This document shows, piece by piece, positions 24,501-37,248 of a DNA stretch of 64,000 nucleotides. Both the position numbers and the translations under genes were made by a program. The first letter of the stretch is position 1, and every line of letters begins with the position of its first letter. Location: assembly GCF_051020985.1 (NCBI RefSeq), contig NC_135006.1, positions 15,393,501 to 15,457,500 on the forward strand, given 5' to 3'. The notes below the pieces were generated by a model. That model made no database searches, was not told the DNA's origin, and saw only the letters and a list, made by a program, of their open reading frames with translations. Source of the DNA: Nomia melanderi. Its lineage: Eukaryota > Arthropoda > Insecta > Hymenoptera > Halictidae.

Positions 24501-25724
24501 CGAGGTAATACGTGGCAAGGTAACTTGTCGCGCGAGGCGGCAGAGGTCGGAGGTCCAGCCGCTCGATCACGGTCAACGGAGATTATTCTGCAACGTGACT
24601 GATTACTCGCCGATCGATTGTGCCACCGATCGGTACGACTGGATTTTATCTATCTCGCGAACCGTCGCGACGCGGCGTCGGCAAGCAGGGAACCGACAGG
24701 AAGAAACGAGCGAAGCAGGTACTTTTCCTCGTGAAAAGTGAATCAATCGTTCTGGCGAACCATTTTGGTTAATCATACGGCTGGAGCCAGCCTCAGTGAA
24801 ACGGCCACAATTATTACAGTCGATTCGTTAGCATTAAGACAACATTCCTTAACGAGACTCTCTCCCGACGAATGCATCGGCGACAAGAGAATCTCACGCG
24901 TGCGTGGCTCGTCCCATTTAAATCGCGATCGTGTCGAATCTCATTGCGGCAACCGGAGGGTCGTAGATAAAAGGTTATTTAGCGGATTTCACGTATCGTG
25001 GGCGGTTTCAGCGAGTTCGACCGATGAAATCGATGGCGTGTCGGAAGAGACCGCGGTGGACCTCGTGAATAACGCCTGAACACTGGTCGCCACTTCGGCC
25101 CGTAAAATACATAGAAAGGCGTATTTACAACCCGTCCGTGTGCGGACGCCCGTGTATAATTGCACGTCGGCGAAGTTGGTCCTTCCCGCGCGTATAAAGC
25201 GCGCGTATACTTCGGTTTACGTCCGTGTAAATATCTAACTGCGTGGTAAGTGGCGGGACGCAGCAGGCCGCGCCAATTAAATCGGTTATGTGTGAACCCC
25301 GTCGAACCATAAGCTACGCTATTTTCTGTCCATTTACGAACCGGCTCGTTATTATCGGCTGCTCGCGCGTGCGATCCGATCTTCCAAGGAAGTCGCTGCG
25401 AGGTGCGACGTACCGGAACGCGATCCAAACGTATCGGCGATCATCGGCGGAGGGTTTAATCCAATGTAAAGCCGCGCCGGCCGCGCGACGGAGTCGAGTC
25501 AGGCTCGAACGGCAGCTTCCGGAAGACGTAAACCGTTTTAGTGCGTTCTTAACTATTTTCGGCGGCGCGTCGAGATATCGCGTTTTAATCGCACCCCTCT
25601 CTAAATCCTGCAGGAGGGTCGTAAAACAGTTACGCCGCCGTTAACCTGCGCGAATTTAAGGAAATTATCTTGCGCGGTGTGCACGCGACCGTGCTTATCG
25701 CGGACGATGAATATCCCTCATTTC
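21554..25724. other. CpG-rich DNA, no gene recognised
   Basis: The longest frame is 23080-23718 (minus, 212 codons, Pro/Ser/Gly-rich, opposed by plus-strand frames). A diverged GGTCGT hexamer repeat lies at 22754-22778. No transposon or RNA gene was recognised. Confidence 0.55.
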
Positions 25725-25739
25725 CTCTCTCTCTCTCTC
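25725..25739. repeat. (CT)n short microsatellite
   Basis: A pure CT run of 15 bases continues as ctcgccctctc. Confidence 0.85.
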
Positions 25740-28235
25740 GCCCTCTCATATTTATCAAGGCTGGATGTATAACAACCGCTCATCCTCGCGAGACAACCAG
25801 CGTTCCTGTGACCGTTAGCGGGATCCAGGTTAAACACAGGTCGCGGTCGCAGAGCTGGTTGATCGTGGACCAAAATACTTTCGACCGTGCGACCGCGACA
25901 GTTCGCGTTAGTTGCGAGTGACGCACGAGCGATCGCGCCGAACCTGTCTCGATGAAAACCGAAGCGTTAACTTCTTTGTCTCGTTGATCTTACGGGAAAG
26001 TGAACGAGGGGAATAACCGGAGGACAATGATGCAGTTCCCCGGTGCACAAGCCATAGCATTCAAGGAGATCGGAGATTCAAGGTTTTCTCTCTTCTAATT
26101 CGCAACGCGTGCCAAGTGAACCGGCGATATTGTTTCGCCGGTCGCGCGAATTATCGGGATCGGCGCGCGCTGTGAACAATTAACCGGAGACAACGTAAAT
26201 AATCGGGAAGTTATGTCGGTCGTTATTTACTTGAGAAAGGCAAAGTGTCAAGTAATGGGAAATCACGGAGTAAATGTAGCACGGCGGGACGCGCGCGGCC
26301 GCGCGCGGTTAACGTTTCTATTAATTCTATCGGTGTCCCTAAATAACGGACGAGACGCGTTAATGCTCGCGACGATGCGGTCGTTCGCGCCGCTTGTAAA
26401 TCACCGGGATCGTTCCTCCCAGCCATTCCCATCCTCCGTTTCTCGTAAATCCAGCCGCAATTTCCCGAATTTTTTCACCTTCCCCCCGTTCCGCAATATA
26501 TTTCAGCTGGAACTGAAAACCGGCCGGATCCTAGCGGACACGGGGCTCCTCGATGATAAGGACGAGCATCGATTCAAGTGTACGTTGCTGGTTGACCGAT
26601 ACTGGGAATTCTCTAGTGCAATTTCGTATGAATTGTCCACGGGACTCTCGCTAATTTCGTGTCCGTTACAGTCACCGAATAGCAGCCGCCACATCGACGG
26701 TGCTCCGTTGGTATTACTTGGAAATTGTTTCAGTCATATTTGAAACTACTCTCCGCTCGCAGTGTTTGTCGGTGCAGCCCGAAAACTCGAAAACGAACTG
26801 ACACCGGAGCACTTCGTTGCATGTGGTCGCAACGCGTCGCGCGAATCGTTTCGCTCCGTTTCCTTCTTTCCGCCTGCTGGACACCGATTTCCGTCCCGAT
26901 CGGACGCAAGACGGAACAACGCGCACGAGGACGCGCACCTCGGTGCAAGCAACTCGAGCCTTCTCCCTCGGCCGTCGTTCTGTCTCCCTCGTCGCGGCGA
27001 TGTATGCAAATCCTGTCTGCGAACTTGCTAAGTGCAGGTGCCGAGTGTATCAGGAAGACGATAAATTATAGATCGAGCGAAGGAAGCGTTCGCGGGGCGT
27101 CTACGGGAAATTTCTGGGAAATTGAGTGAACCTCGGCTTCGAGAGTTTTATCGATACAGCGCCGACGCGGTGGCAATATTTCCAAGTATTTACCGACATT
27201 TCGGGCACCGCTGAAGGCCGTCCGCACGGAAGAACGCGAGCCGAGCAGCTTCTCGGTCCGATCGACCGCGATCCATCCGCGGAGAAGAGAACCCGTGTTC
27301 CGAAATCGACGGGAGAATCGGTAATTTTTCTGCGAGTCGAGTTTGTTTTTCGAGGGGACAAAGTCGGAAGACCGCCGCGGTGCCGCGCGCCACCCTAACT
27401 TTCTTCCTCCTCGGCCGTTGTACACGCAGCGCGATCTTTAAAAGTATCTCCGCGACGTTCGTTCACTCATACACACGGCTCCGCATGTATTATTCATGCA
27501 ACGGTTTTTCTTCCAAGTTTTATCCCCGTGTAACACGCGAAGTCTCTCGTTCCACTTCATTTAAGTAATTCCATTTACGACCTCCGGAATCCCCGGTAAG
27601 ATGACTCTGAGCTCTTGAAGACAAAGAACTGAGTACAGGTATCGATTATCATAAGAATCGCGTCAGTTTACAGATACAGATACACAGCAGTTACAGATAT
27701 ATTTCACCGCAGCGTATCGATAATTAGACGTAAATATCGTAAACGTACATTTCATATAATTCTGCCTAACCAGTCGGAAAGCAATCAGAGGCCGTTTCGA
27801 AACGTGAAACCCCGAGAAAGCGAGAACACGACGCGCGACGTATGTGCAAGAGGATTGGTCGTATCTCCGAAGCCCATCGAACTTCCCGGCTTTTCATGGT
27901 TGGGACGTACACGAGCCTATCGTGGAATATCGTGCGGAAAGTTTCCGGCGGGACCGGCTTTTCATCTCGATCTCTTTGGCGAACGTCGTGCTATCGAGTG
28001 CCAGTGCGGCGGCCCCGTTTGTATATTCCTGAAACGACGCGCGGGAATTCCGGATCCGCGAGCCTGAACATTTCCTGACCGTCGATTCGGCGGCCGTCTC
28101 CCTTCCTTTGCGACTCCGCGACGTTTAATTCAATTCGACCCTGAAAGCTTTCCGCCGCGAGAGTCTCACGAGGACCTTTTTGATGTTTCGCGCTCCGATT
28201 CGCGGGAGGATGCGCTCGACGAAGACGAGAAGAAA
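25740..28235. other. CpG-rich DNA, no gene recognised
   Basis: Overlapping short frames predominate (26213-26743 plus is the longest, 176 codons, no motif). 27600-27790 is AT-richer, with an imperfect acagata repeat at about 27669-27700. An 18-base perfect palindrome lies at 26290-26307. Confidence 0.55.
26290..26307. repeat. 18-base GC palindrome
   Basis: CGCGCGCGGCCGCGCGCG is perfectly self-complementary. It contains a GCGGCCGC (NotI-type) core and is a Z-DNA and cruciform prone sequence. Confidence 0.9.
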
Positions 28236-28313
28236 GAGGGAGAGAGAGAGAGAGAGAGAGAGCGTGAAAAGGGGAGAGAGAGGATATGTGGGAAGAAGAG
28301 AGTTAGATAAAGA

Positions 28314-28347
<34 letters not shown>

Positions 28348-28348
28348 G
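28236..28348. repeat. Compound (GA)n microsatellite
   Basis: Two pure GA tracts (about 28240-28262 and 28321-28347) flank a purine-rich linker (gggagaga, ggaagaagag). The purine strand is the plus strand throughout. Confidence 0.95.
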
Positions 28349-28904
28349 TTATTTACATAAAGATAAACGTTTCAGTTTAAGCACATCAGAGAGCGGGTCG
28401 AGGAAAGTAATTTGCGGCGGTTAGTCGAAAATCCGATTTACATTTAATGCGAAACGAAAATCCCGCGAACTCGAAACCAACGGACAATTAATGCGTTCCG
28501 CAGGTGCGCGGAGGGGAGAAGGATCGTTAAAGCGTAAAGCTTTCGCCCTCGGGAGAGCAAGAGGTACGCAACAGTAAATTTGCATCCATTTCGGAATACG
28601 TGTCGGACCGTCGGTTTGAAAGGGACCGTGGGGGTAAATGCGGACGGTGTAGGTGATGCCGGCGCCGACGATGGTGCTAGCGGTGGATAACGCGCGAAAC
28701 CTCCCGCCTTTTAAGGGAGACTATTCGGGGAATTGAGTAGAAAAGAGGGAGCGCTTAATCGGCTTTAATTGCAAACATCGCGCCGCTTCAGGTTCCCGCG
28801 AGCATTTCACGCCGACGCGGCGAATCGCTGCGCCGCGCTCGGGTTTGCCCTCGACGACTCTTTTTTTCACGTCCCGTTCTCACACCTTTTTTCGACATTC
28901 GTCA
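28349..28904. other. CpG-rich DNA, nothing recognised
   Basis: There are no substantial frames, repeats or motifs. Confidence 0.55.
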
Positions 28905-29220
28905 TCCACGCGACGCACAGTGGGCCCAAATCTTAAAAGCCCGGACTGAATTGTTATTGCTGTTATTTTTGCATCGATACTTACAAGGTAACCTGTTTCT
29001 AGGGCCTTCGGGGTTGTGGGACCTGATGCTAGCCTTAGTTCTAGTAAGATGGGAAAGAACACTTTTAAAACTACCCTTGTAAGGTGTGTTTCGTCCTAAG
29101 AAAATGAAACTTTACCGATTGATTAAGCATGTGATTTGAAGTAAAATATAGTAAATAAACCGCCTCGAAACTCAATAATCAAAGAGTTATCGTTAATCAT
29201 ATATATATATCTTCGATCCG
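28905..29220. other. Low-GC island, possible transposon debris
   Basis: It begins near an ACAGTGGGCCC word (28918-28928) and ends in an (AT)n run (about 29199-29210). Composition and word usage differ sharply from both flanks, with cttaaaag, ctagggcc and aggtaacc type words. No inverted end was found to pair with the left word and no frame is convincing. Degraded mobile DNA is the likeliest reading. Confidence 0.35.
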
Positions 29221-32200
29221 TCAATGGTTTGTCTGAAGAATGAGTGTAGACGCTGAAATTCGCTCGATACTCGCCTAGAATATTAATTAATTCCCGATTT
29301 GTAGCTAGGCAGCGAAAACTGGTCGCCCGGGCAATCTGTTGGTAGAGACGGAACGAACGGGCGTAAAAATACATATCGACGCGAACTTCGCTACCACTTC
29401 CGACGATTGGTTTAGCTCATCGGCCACGGTCGTGAACCGCGAACGTTCATTCGACGAACGACGGCGGCAGGACGAGTGGGACGCGCTAGAGAAGCGTTCC
29501 AAGAGCGTTCCAGGAGTGCTCGCGACCGAGCCCCTGGAAACCGTGGAGGGTTGTTCGCCAAGGGAAACGATTAGAGTCGCGAGCGTTTTATTACCGCCGG
29601 GCCGAACTTCGCGAACGATCGTTTCACGAATAAGCCTTCCGTTCGATATACGTTTCTCATAAAACTCGCCTATTCCATCGGAACCCTTTAACCCGGATCG
29701 CCGGTATCCGCGAGGCGACTAAGCGAGTGCGCGTAAACTTCTAGGTAGAGGATGAAAAAAGGGTTACAGATCTCCCTCCCCGTGGCCAGTCGTTTCGGGA
29801 GCTGCTCCCGACTATCCCCGCGCCGGGGGTGCTCCGGCAAAGCTCACGCGCGTCGATACCGCGTTCCCGTAAAAATTGTTTTATCGGCCGGCGCGGTGTG
29901 CTCCGTTGATTTCCGCGCTTGTCGTCGAACAACGGCGCGGCTGTTATCGCGCCGGAAGCCTCGAACGGATTCCGTTCGGTCGGTTGAATAGCAAGTTATT
30001 CGCTGGGAATATCTTACGGACGGTCTTAAAAGAAAATCAGACGACGGCGGAGACGGTGGAGCGGCTTCCGGGGGCTTCCGAGGCTTCGCTCCCTCGAAAA
30101 ATATTTAAATTCCCCGATCTTGTTCCGCGGAGCCGGGCGAGCGCGTCAGACAAGAGACCTAAATGAGAAAGTTCGACTTTGTCGGCCGAGGAGCCCGGCA
30201 AGAAAAGGGATTTTCTCCGAGCAAATAGCGCGGGACAGCGTCGAAAGCGAGCGCTGTTTTTGTCCCGCGCGGAGGACGCTTATTCGTGGAAATCGTGAAC
30301 CGAGCCACCTACACCGCCGCCGCGTATGTGCCAAGAGGGCTGCGGGAGGATGACGCGGGCGCCGCAAAGCTAGAAGAAAGGGAAAGAAGAATAAGGGAGG
30401 AAGAACAAGACGGCATTCCGACTCTACCCCTCCTGGGGGAAATCACATGCTTCCAGGTTTTATGAGTACTCCCACTTCGTCGACGACCCAGGGGAAAGAC
30501 TCTCCCCTATCCTGCCCGCGTCGTTCAACTGCTACAACCACCTTGCTCCTTTGCCCTGTGTTTCCACTCGGTCGTGTCCCGTCCCTCTCTCCCCTTTACC
30601 CCTCTTGCCCTCTTTTTCGAGCCCGAGGAACCCCCTTCGGCCGGCTCTCGTCCCGCCGCCCCTTGTCCCTCGCGGGAGTACGAATGCTCGATCCCTTTGT
30701 CTTGCCGGATTACGCCGGCGATACCGTTCGATGTTTAAGACGATACTCGAACGCGACTCGATGGCGGTGGTCCTCGCGAGCGAACGCGAGAGGCTTGGTA
30801 ACCGCGACGACGTAAACCCCGATCTTTAAGAGCACGCCCTTAGTTGAACGGCTCTTCTCGGGACTCCGAAGCACCAAGATTCCGTGCGCGAAGCATAAAA
30901 CAGTTTGCTACGTTTCTTACTTTGTTCGGTGAGCTTCCGACGGAATGGGAACTGCGGGAGTTCGTTTCGCCGGGGAACGACGGAAAAATGCTGCCGTGGC
31001 AAGCGCCGCGTATTTCCTGGGAGCTTCCAGCGCGCGTTGCTGCGGTTGTCCGTACGACGGCTGGGTGCGAGGGGCTGAATCAAATTTCGAAACGTTGATA
31101 ATTCCCTCGAGTCGGGGCCCGTTCCACGGACAAATCGCGCCGAGATTTTTCAAGTGACGTTCAGACAACGCGCTGCGTTCCGTCGAAGGAACCTTGTCCG
31201 CGCAGCTGTGGCCAAGCATCCGTATTTAGGCGACGTTGTATGAACCCCTGGAACGAAGAACGCAGCGAGTTAACTCGGGGTAATTAACGGGACGATTAAT
31301 CACCGACCATTTCGAACACACGCGGATAATTAACTCTCGTATCGTCGGGCGGGTGTCGCCTCGTCGCTGGAATTCTTACGAACCGGCACCGATCGCTGAA
31401 CAATGCCCGGCTGTTTCCTCGCGGCGTGGTTCGAGCTCCGCGCCGCTGGCCGTATCGCGGAAATGTTTCATTTCGCTTGAGGCGCCGGCGGGGAGCTGTC
31501 CAGCCGCGAGCCGCGAAGGGGAAAAAAAAGGAATTTCACGCGTTGGCTCTTATCGACTTCCATGTGCCGATATTACGCGGCAACATGGAACATGTCCGGA
31601 TATCGCGAAGACAGCTGGCGCACGGGTTGGGCAGGTCGGTGGAAAAAGGGCGGAAAATGGAGACGGAGGCCACGGAGGTGGCATACCTACGTGTACCTAC
31701 TCCATCTTCGGCGGGGCGTGCGGACCGACGGCTAGAATATCGATTGACTACCATATCCACGATAGATAGCGGGTTCTGGCTCTCCGACCGATTCCACACC
31801 CCCGCGCTCTTTTTCTCGCTTTCTCAGGATTCTCCGGGCGCTCGTTCGTGTTGGCCGTTCACAGGCTCGCTCCTAGGGTCGTTCCGATGCTATTATCGTT
31901 CGTCCCTCCCGCCCCCGCCGCGCGCTTTTGCATCTTCTTACGAGCCGGCAACGTCGTTGAAGTTTGAAGCTTCCACCCTGTTGTATCCCGGAGAGATCTC
32001 TTATCTGTTTTTCGTACTCTTCGTTTCTCCGGCTTACACGCATACACGGAGACGCATCGTCTGGAACTTGGGAACCCGTATCGTCCTCTCGGCAGGTCCG
32101 AGTCCGCTGCATTTCGCTCCAGCGCCCGTTCACGCCGATTTGCTCTAGCTTCTGAAAATCTCATTTCGAGAGACCCCCGTCCGCCGAGCATGCCGCGCGC

Positions 32201-32670
32201 AACCAGCGCGCGTCGTCTGCCTCGCGAAACGACTCGACGTTCCGCGTTTACTCTCCCTCCTCGCCGTCGCGTTTTAATGAAAATTATATGCGGCAAATAT
32301 TTGAGAGCCGCGTTCATATTACAGTCCGCGGGTCCCACTAAGGAGACATTTCTCGAACTTCGTCAACGGCGGTCGCGTTTCATCCCGAGCTACGCGCCCG
32401 CGCTGATTCCCGCGATCAAAACGCTCCGGTTCCCTCTTCCCGAGCCGTTCCGCTGCAAAGCGGTTTACCGAGTCTTATCTAACCGGTGTACCGAGGGACG
32501 CGCGAGTGTCTCAATTTCGCGACGCAGGTAATTTCGGTATCGAGTTGTCGGGCGACTCGCGTCACAAAGGGAACCGCGAATTCGTCCGAAGGTGGAAACG
32601 TTTTCCATCGTTTTTCCTGGCGATCGTCGTGATCGCTGTACGAGTAACGGGTAAAGTTTTATTTCTGTAT
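29221..32670. other. CpG-rich DNA, no gene recognised
   Basis: A 240-codon plus-strand frame (31426-32148) is the longest here. It is opposed by minus-strand frames (31859-32338 and 31536-31799) and has no domain, so I treat it as chance. 30430-30680 is pyrimidine-rich on the plus strand. Confidence 0.5.
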
Positions 32671-32870
32671 ACAGGGTGTTACCTCTAACGCGACGCACAT
32701 CTGACACGTAAGAGTTTAGAACAAGAGTTGCAGGGAATAGAGTACACTATAGATATCAGTAAAGAAATATCGGAAACAGTTTGTTTTCATAGCGAGATCG
32801 AGGTCAGATATGTAATATTTACTTTCTGGTCGTATTTGTCTCGAAGACAGTGTACACATTATTTGCCACC
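32671..32870 (+). repeat. Dispersed repeat, copy A (short form)
   Basis: This AT-rich block shares a series of collinear words with 59488-59789: GGGTGT(T)ACCTCTAACGCGA at the left end, then GAACAAG(A)GTTGCAG, AGATATCAGT, GAGATCGAG, and a right end of CAGTGTACACATTATTTG. Order and orientation are the same in both copies. This copy lacks internal segments found in the other. The left end ACAGGGTGT is a common start among insect dispersed repeats in my experience. It is probably a decayed transposable element of unknown class with no intact coding sequence. Confidence 0.75.
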
Positions 32871-33509
32871 GAATGGCCGATGTAGAGTTGCGGATAGGAC
32901 GAAGAGTTACGGCTATAGATTTCCTGCATCTTTCGTTCGGTACGCGGTTCTCCTTCCCAGCGCGATCTGATCGCGGATTATCTCTTGGACGTTTCCTCGC
33001 GGCATACAGGAACCGGTATCGATGCAACGATGCGTGTCCGAGCAGACTCGCGCGACGTTCGAGCTCGGGAATGCTTCGCGAGAACGAAAACCGTGGAAAA
33101 TATTCCGGAAGGATCCCTGTACCTCGAATCCGCCCGGAGAATCGATTTCCATCGAGTTCTCCGAGTTTTATACAGTTTCCACGGGTGTCTTTCCGCGCCC
33201 GAGAACGCCTCCTAAAACGCGTTCATTCGAAAATTACGATTTCCATTCGCGTACACCCCCGCCGGTCCATCCGACTCCGTGGCATTTTTCTCGGCTCGAA
33301 TTCCGGCATCGGCGGAGAGGTCGCGGTATTACGGACGAGCGTGGAAGAGGAATGGCCGGGCGATCAGAATAAAATCCCGAACCCTTCGGAATGCCATCCC
33401 GTCCCGGGGATTCGGCTGGAAGCCTTAAAACCGGCGAAGTGGGCACGAAGTCGATTCCGAGGAAAGAGTCTCCCCGGCGGAAAGGCGCGGAAACGTAGAA
33501 AGACAGATA
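32871..33509. other. CpG-rich DNA, no gene recognised
   Basis: A 225-codon plus-strand frame (32873-33550) runs through into the GA microsatellite and overlaps frames in other phases. It has no motif and begins inside the edge of the dispersed repeat, so I treat it as chance. Confidence 0.5.
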
Positions 33510-33510
33510 A

Positions 33511-33540
33511 AGAGAGAGAGAGAGAGAGAGAGAAGAGAAG
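33511..33540. repeat. (GA)n microsatellite
   Basis: A pure GA tract of about 23 bases is followed by an imperfect agaagag tail. Confidence 0.95.
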
Positions 33541-36500
33541 GATAAGCTAAGGTGTCATCCAGTCGGAGCCTCGTCGCGTTCGATGAGCGTTCGAGGAATT
33601 AAGAGAGGTCAGAGGGAAGGATCAAAGTCCCCGGATGCCGGCTAGATAGCAAGGGGTGAGTCGTCCGGGGATATGGAGGAGAGCGTGCCTGGAATCGCTT
33701 ATGATATTGTTCCTTCCGCCCCCAAACTTCTGGCTCGTCTCTCCGTCTTCGTCCAGGCGGCGCCTCGCTCGTAGCTTCCGTTTCCTTCCCACCGGACAGA
33801 GGTCGATAGGATTATCTCGTGCACCGTCCCGCCTTTTTTCTCTCCTGCCACCGAATAATCAATGTCGCCTGCAGGCGGGACCTCGTTCGCCCGACTGACG
33901 TTTCCGACTACACGCGCGAGGATAATCTTTATCGATTGTGCCGGGAATATCTCGGAGACACCCGGTAAGTCCGCATGAAATGCTCGATTAAATATTCGCG
34001 AGGGCTCTCGGTCGCTTCTCTAACGACCGGCGTAGACGCGGCTCTTGCCCCGTTCGGCAACTCTTAATCGACGCGCGTTAAGTCCTCGTCGATGAAGGCG
34101 GCGGGGCTGTGTCGGAGACGCGACTTTACGCAGCGTCGTCCCGTATAAACTTTGGCGTCGTCAGCTTCTCACCCTTATCGTCTTCTTCGCCGCCCTTCCT
34201 TCCGCAGACTTCGAAAATCACCGTGTACATAAGTCATGCTCCTCGGAAAACTTCCGCGTCACCCTCGCCCGGCCATGGGGGAGAGGGCTCTCGCCCTCGG
34301 CGGGGTGACGCGCGCACGACGGCCAAGATGGAGCGGAGTCCGATACACCGGCAACGAGAGGAATTATTTATAGAGGCGGCACCGCGGCTCGAATCAAACG
34401 CCGACTGATGACCCTCGGTTTTCCGCAAACGATACGCATTTTTTCCCCGTTAGGGCGTGATCCCGCTCAGAGGATCCTCGCGCGAATCCAAAAATCTCCG
34501 CGATTTCTACTCCGTTTCGCTGTTTCAGTGTCTTCGGAGACAGCTGCGATATATCGCGTGCCGGTTCGGTAAATGGAAACGCGGATGTTCGCGGAAAAAT
34601 TACGACCAACCGTCTGGAAGATAATTCACGGCTCGGTTTCGAATCGTACTCGTTCGTCCGGCAGTTTAATTGGCCGTTGTTCATGCTCCTCGCCTATCCG
34701 ACCAGGCACGGCTCTCTTCAACCCCTGTCTAACCTCCGGATGCTGCGCGATATCTAGCGCTCACCGTCGCGGATGAGGTGTCAGCCGTGCGGGATGGTGC
34801 ATACTTGATGAGTAACCACCAACTTTGCACTCCCGCACAATATCGCGGGGAATTAACCCGGCGTTCTCGCCTTCCCTGCCCCGCCCTCTTACATCCTCGT
34901 AACTCGTGTACGACCGCCGAACACCGGGAGTGTTTTGTTAAAAGATTTAACATCCATTAGACTCCCCGAAGATCTCGCACTGTCGGATTTAACGAATCAA
35001 GCGGAACATTCTTCGGGGGAAACACGCTACGTTTAAATATCAGACATCCTTTCAAATATGCATTCCCAGCGTATTCTCGGTTACCTGCATCCCCATGCCC
35101 GAGCATACCTGTCCCGTTTCCTATTCGAGCTCGCCGAGGAATTCAGCTTTCTCGCTGCTCGTAATCTTCGTTGCAGTGTCTCGCATCTAGTTAATCGATT
35201 TATATTCTTGTTACGCTTATCTCGGTAATCGTTTCAACCCACGCGTATCGTGACGTCCGCCGCGATGCGTGCAATCTTAAACCAGCGTTCGAACACAATC
35301 TCGGCCGAGCGATATCGATGCCTCGATTTAAAAGATACTTCGGACATTATCGGGAGCGGAGAGCCTTAAGTAAAAACCGTCGAGCAGCCGATGTCGCTTT
35401 CACTTATCCAGGCCGGCAGTGTCGCAATTACGAATGCTAATGCCGGAACACGAGATACCGGTGAACAATTAATCCCGTTCGTTAACATAATTTTGCATGA
35501 TAGCCGGTCTAGTGTATCGGCGAGGCTGTATATCCGGCGAGGTAACCCGGTTGAAAGTTATCTCGGACGAGCGGTAAAGAATTACCATGTAAAACAACCC
35601 CCGGCTGACTCGTCAAGGTGGATCCTTTGAGGCGCGGACCACTTTTACGGATTTTCACGGCTCTTTTTGCCATTTTCTCCGGCACGAGCTCGCCCGCCCT
35701 TCCACTACGCCACCGAGCAATTTTCCCGTGACCGAAGCCCTTGTGTTCCGTTGCTCGTTTGCCCGCCGTTCGCCGCGCGACAGTAGGTGTGTCGCGTCTC
35801 GAGTTTATCAGCGAGGCGCCATCGGTTCGGTTTTCCGGCCACGTTCCATCGCGCGACAGTGACGCGTCCCTTTGCTCGCTGGCCGTCGCATCGATCGGAT
35901 GCACAATGTCGACGGAACTTTTTCCCTTCCATCGCGCGTTTTCAAAGTTCCGGGTGCATCCGACGTCTGTTCACCCTTCCGCGAGAAGCGTGTCCAGCGA
36001 GAAACCGTCACGAGGAACGTTCGAGCGTTCGCGTGTCGCACACGCGCAGGTTCGATGAGGCGGCATTCGACTCGCGACGGGGATGATAGCTCACGGATCT
36101 TGCTCGCTGCGAGATCCGGGGATTACCCGACAGCTTCGGAAGCCGTAAACTACTTTCCATCGTGTTTTAACTTTGTCACTTGTTATCGCGTTAAAGCGAA
36201 CGAGCACGCGCGCGAGGACGGAAGGAAAACGGGCGAGATTCGATACGTTTCCGCTCGTATTTCCCCGTCAGACGTCGCGGACCCGGCGTCGATTCACGAT
36301 AACGAGCTCGCCGCCGGATCAGTCGTAAGCCGTTCGACCGTATAACTGATTAAAGTTCGCTTCACCTGAATGCGACCGACTTCGCTCGGCGTGTGTACGC
36401 GACGCGTTCGTGTAAATCCGTCCCGAAGACCGGGGAACTTTCGAGTACGCGGTCACGCCGTGATTTCGAGCCAGCTCGAGCGGAAAGATACCGCTCCGAC

Positions 36501-37213
36501 GGAATTATTCGCCGTTCAGCGGGAACTGGAACAATGAATTAGTCGCGACAGCAAATTTCGAAGATATCCTGATCGCGAGATTTAGACGAATCGCGTCGTT
36601 GAACGAAATAATATTCGAATAAACTCGAGCGTAAACGGAAGAACTTCGGACGAAGAAACGCGACGGTTGATACTCCCGCCGCAAAAGTATATCCCAGAAA
36701 CAAATAATCTTTCATCTTCCGCAAACACATGGCCTACGCGGCGTTCCCCGAAATCGATTATCCTCGGTGCGCAGGATCGATACGCGTAATCGTCCATAAA
36801 CAAACCGCCGCGTCGACCGGTTGTTCGCGCGATTACGCGAATTTACATTGATTCGATCCCGTAACTCGACCCAGGAACAGGTTCCCTCGACGAGTGGCCC
36901 GTCGTCCGCTGCAAAGAGGATCTCCCCGGCTTCGTAGAAAAAAACGGTACCGGAGTGGATAATACTCTGGCTGAAACCGCAAGCAGGAGAACCTGTTACC
37001 GGACAAGTTCAGCCGAGGAGGAGTATAATAATCTCCGATCCATCATAACATCGTTACCTCCCCGGCATTTCCTCGGGGTCTGCATAAAAATCGGCCGACC
37101 GATTCGCTCGCGAGGATTCTCCGGGGAAGAGACTGTGCGCGACGTCCACCCAAAGGTCGTGTAAATGAAACTGCGCGCTTAACACGGCTCTGCGAGCAAG
37201 GGCGCGCGCGGCG

Positions 37214-37214
<1 letters not shown>
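33541..37214. other. CpG-rich DNA, no gene recognised
   Basis: There are short overlapping frames on both strands. 36540-36740 is more AT-rich. I see no repeat family, RNA gene or exon that can be defended. Confidence 0.55.

Positions 37215-37248
<34 letters not shown>
37215..37248. repeat. (CGG)n trinucleotide repeat, about 11 units
   Basis: This is an uninterrupted CGG run. Depending on frame it would read as poly-Gly, poly-Ala or poly-Arg on the plus strand. The Gly frame ends at a TAA that lies within a donor-like GTAAGTTC at about 37311. No ATG precedes the repeat in the Gly or Ala frames, so coding would require an upstream exon. Confidence 0.95.

Noticed and set aside
31426..32148. 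240-codon frame as a gene
   Set aside because: It lacks any motif, is opposed by minus-strand frames, and composition tracks local GC content.
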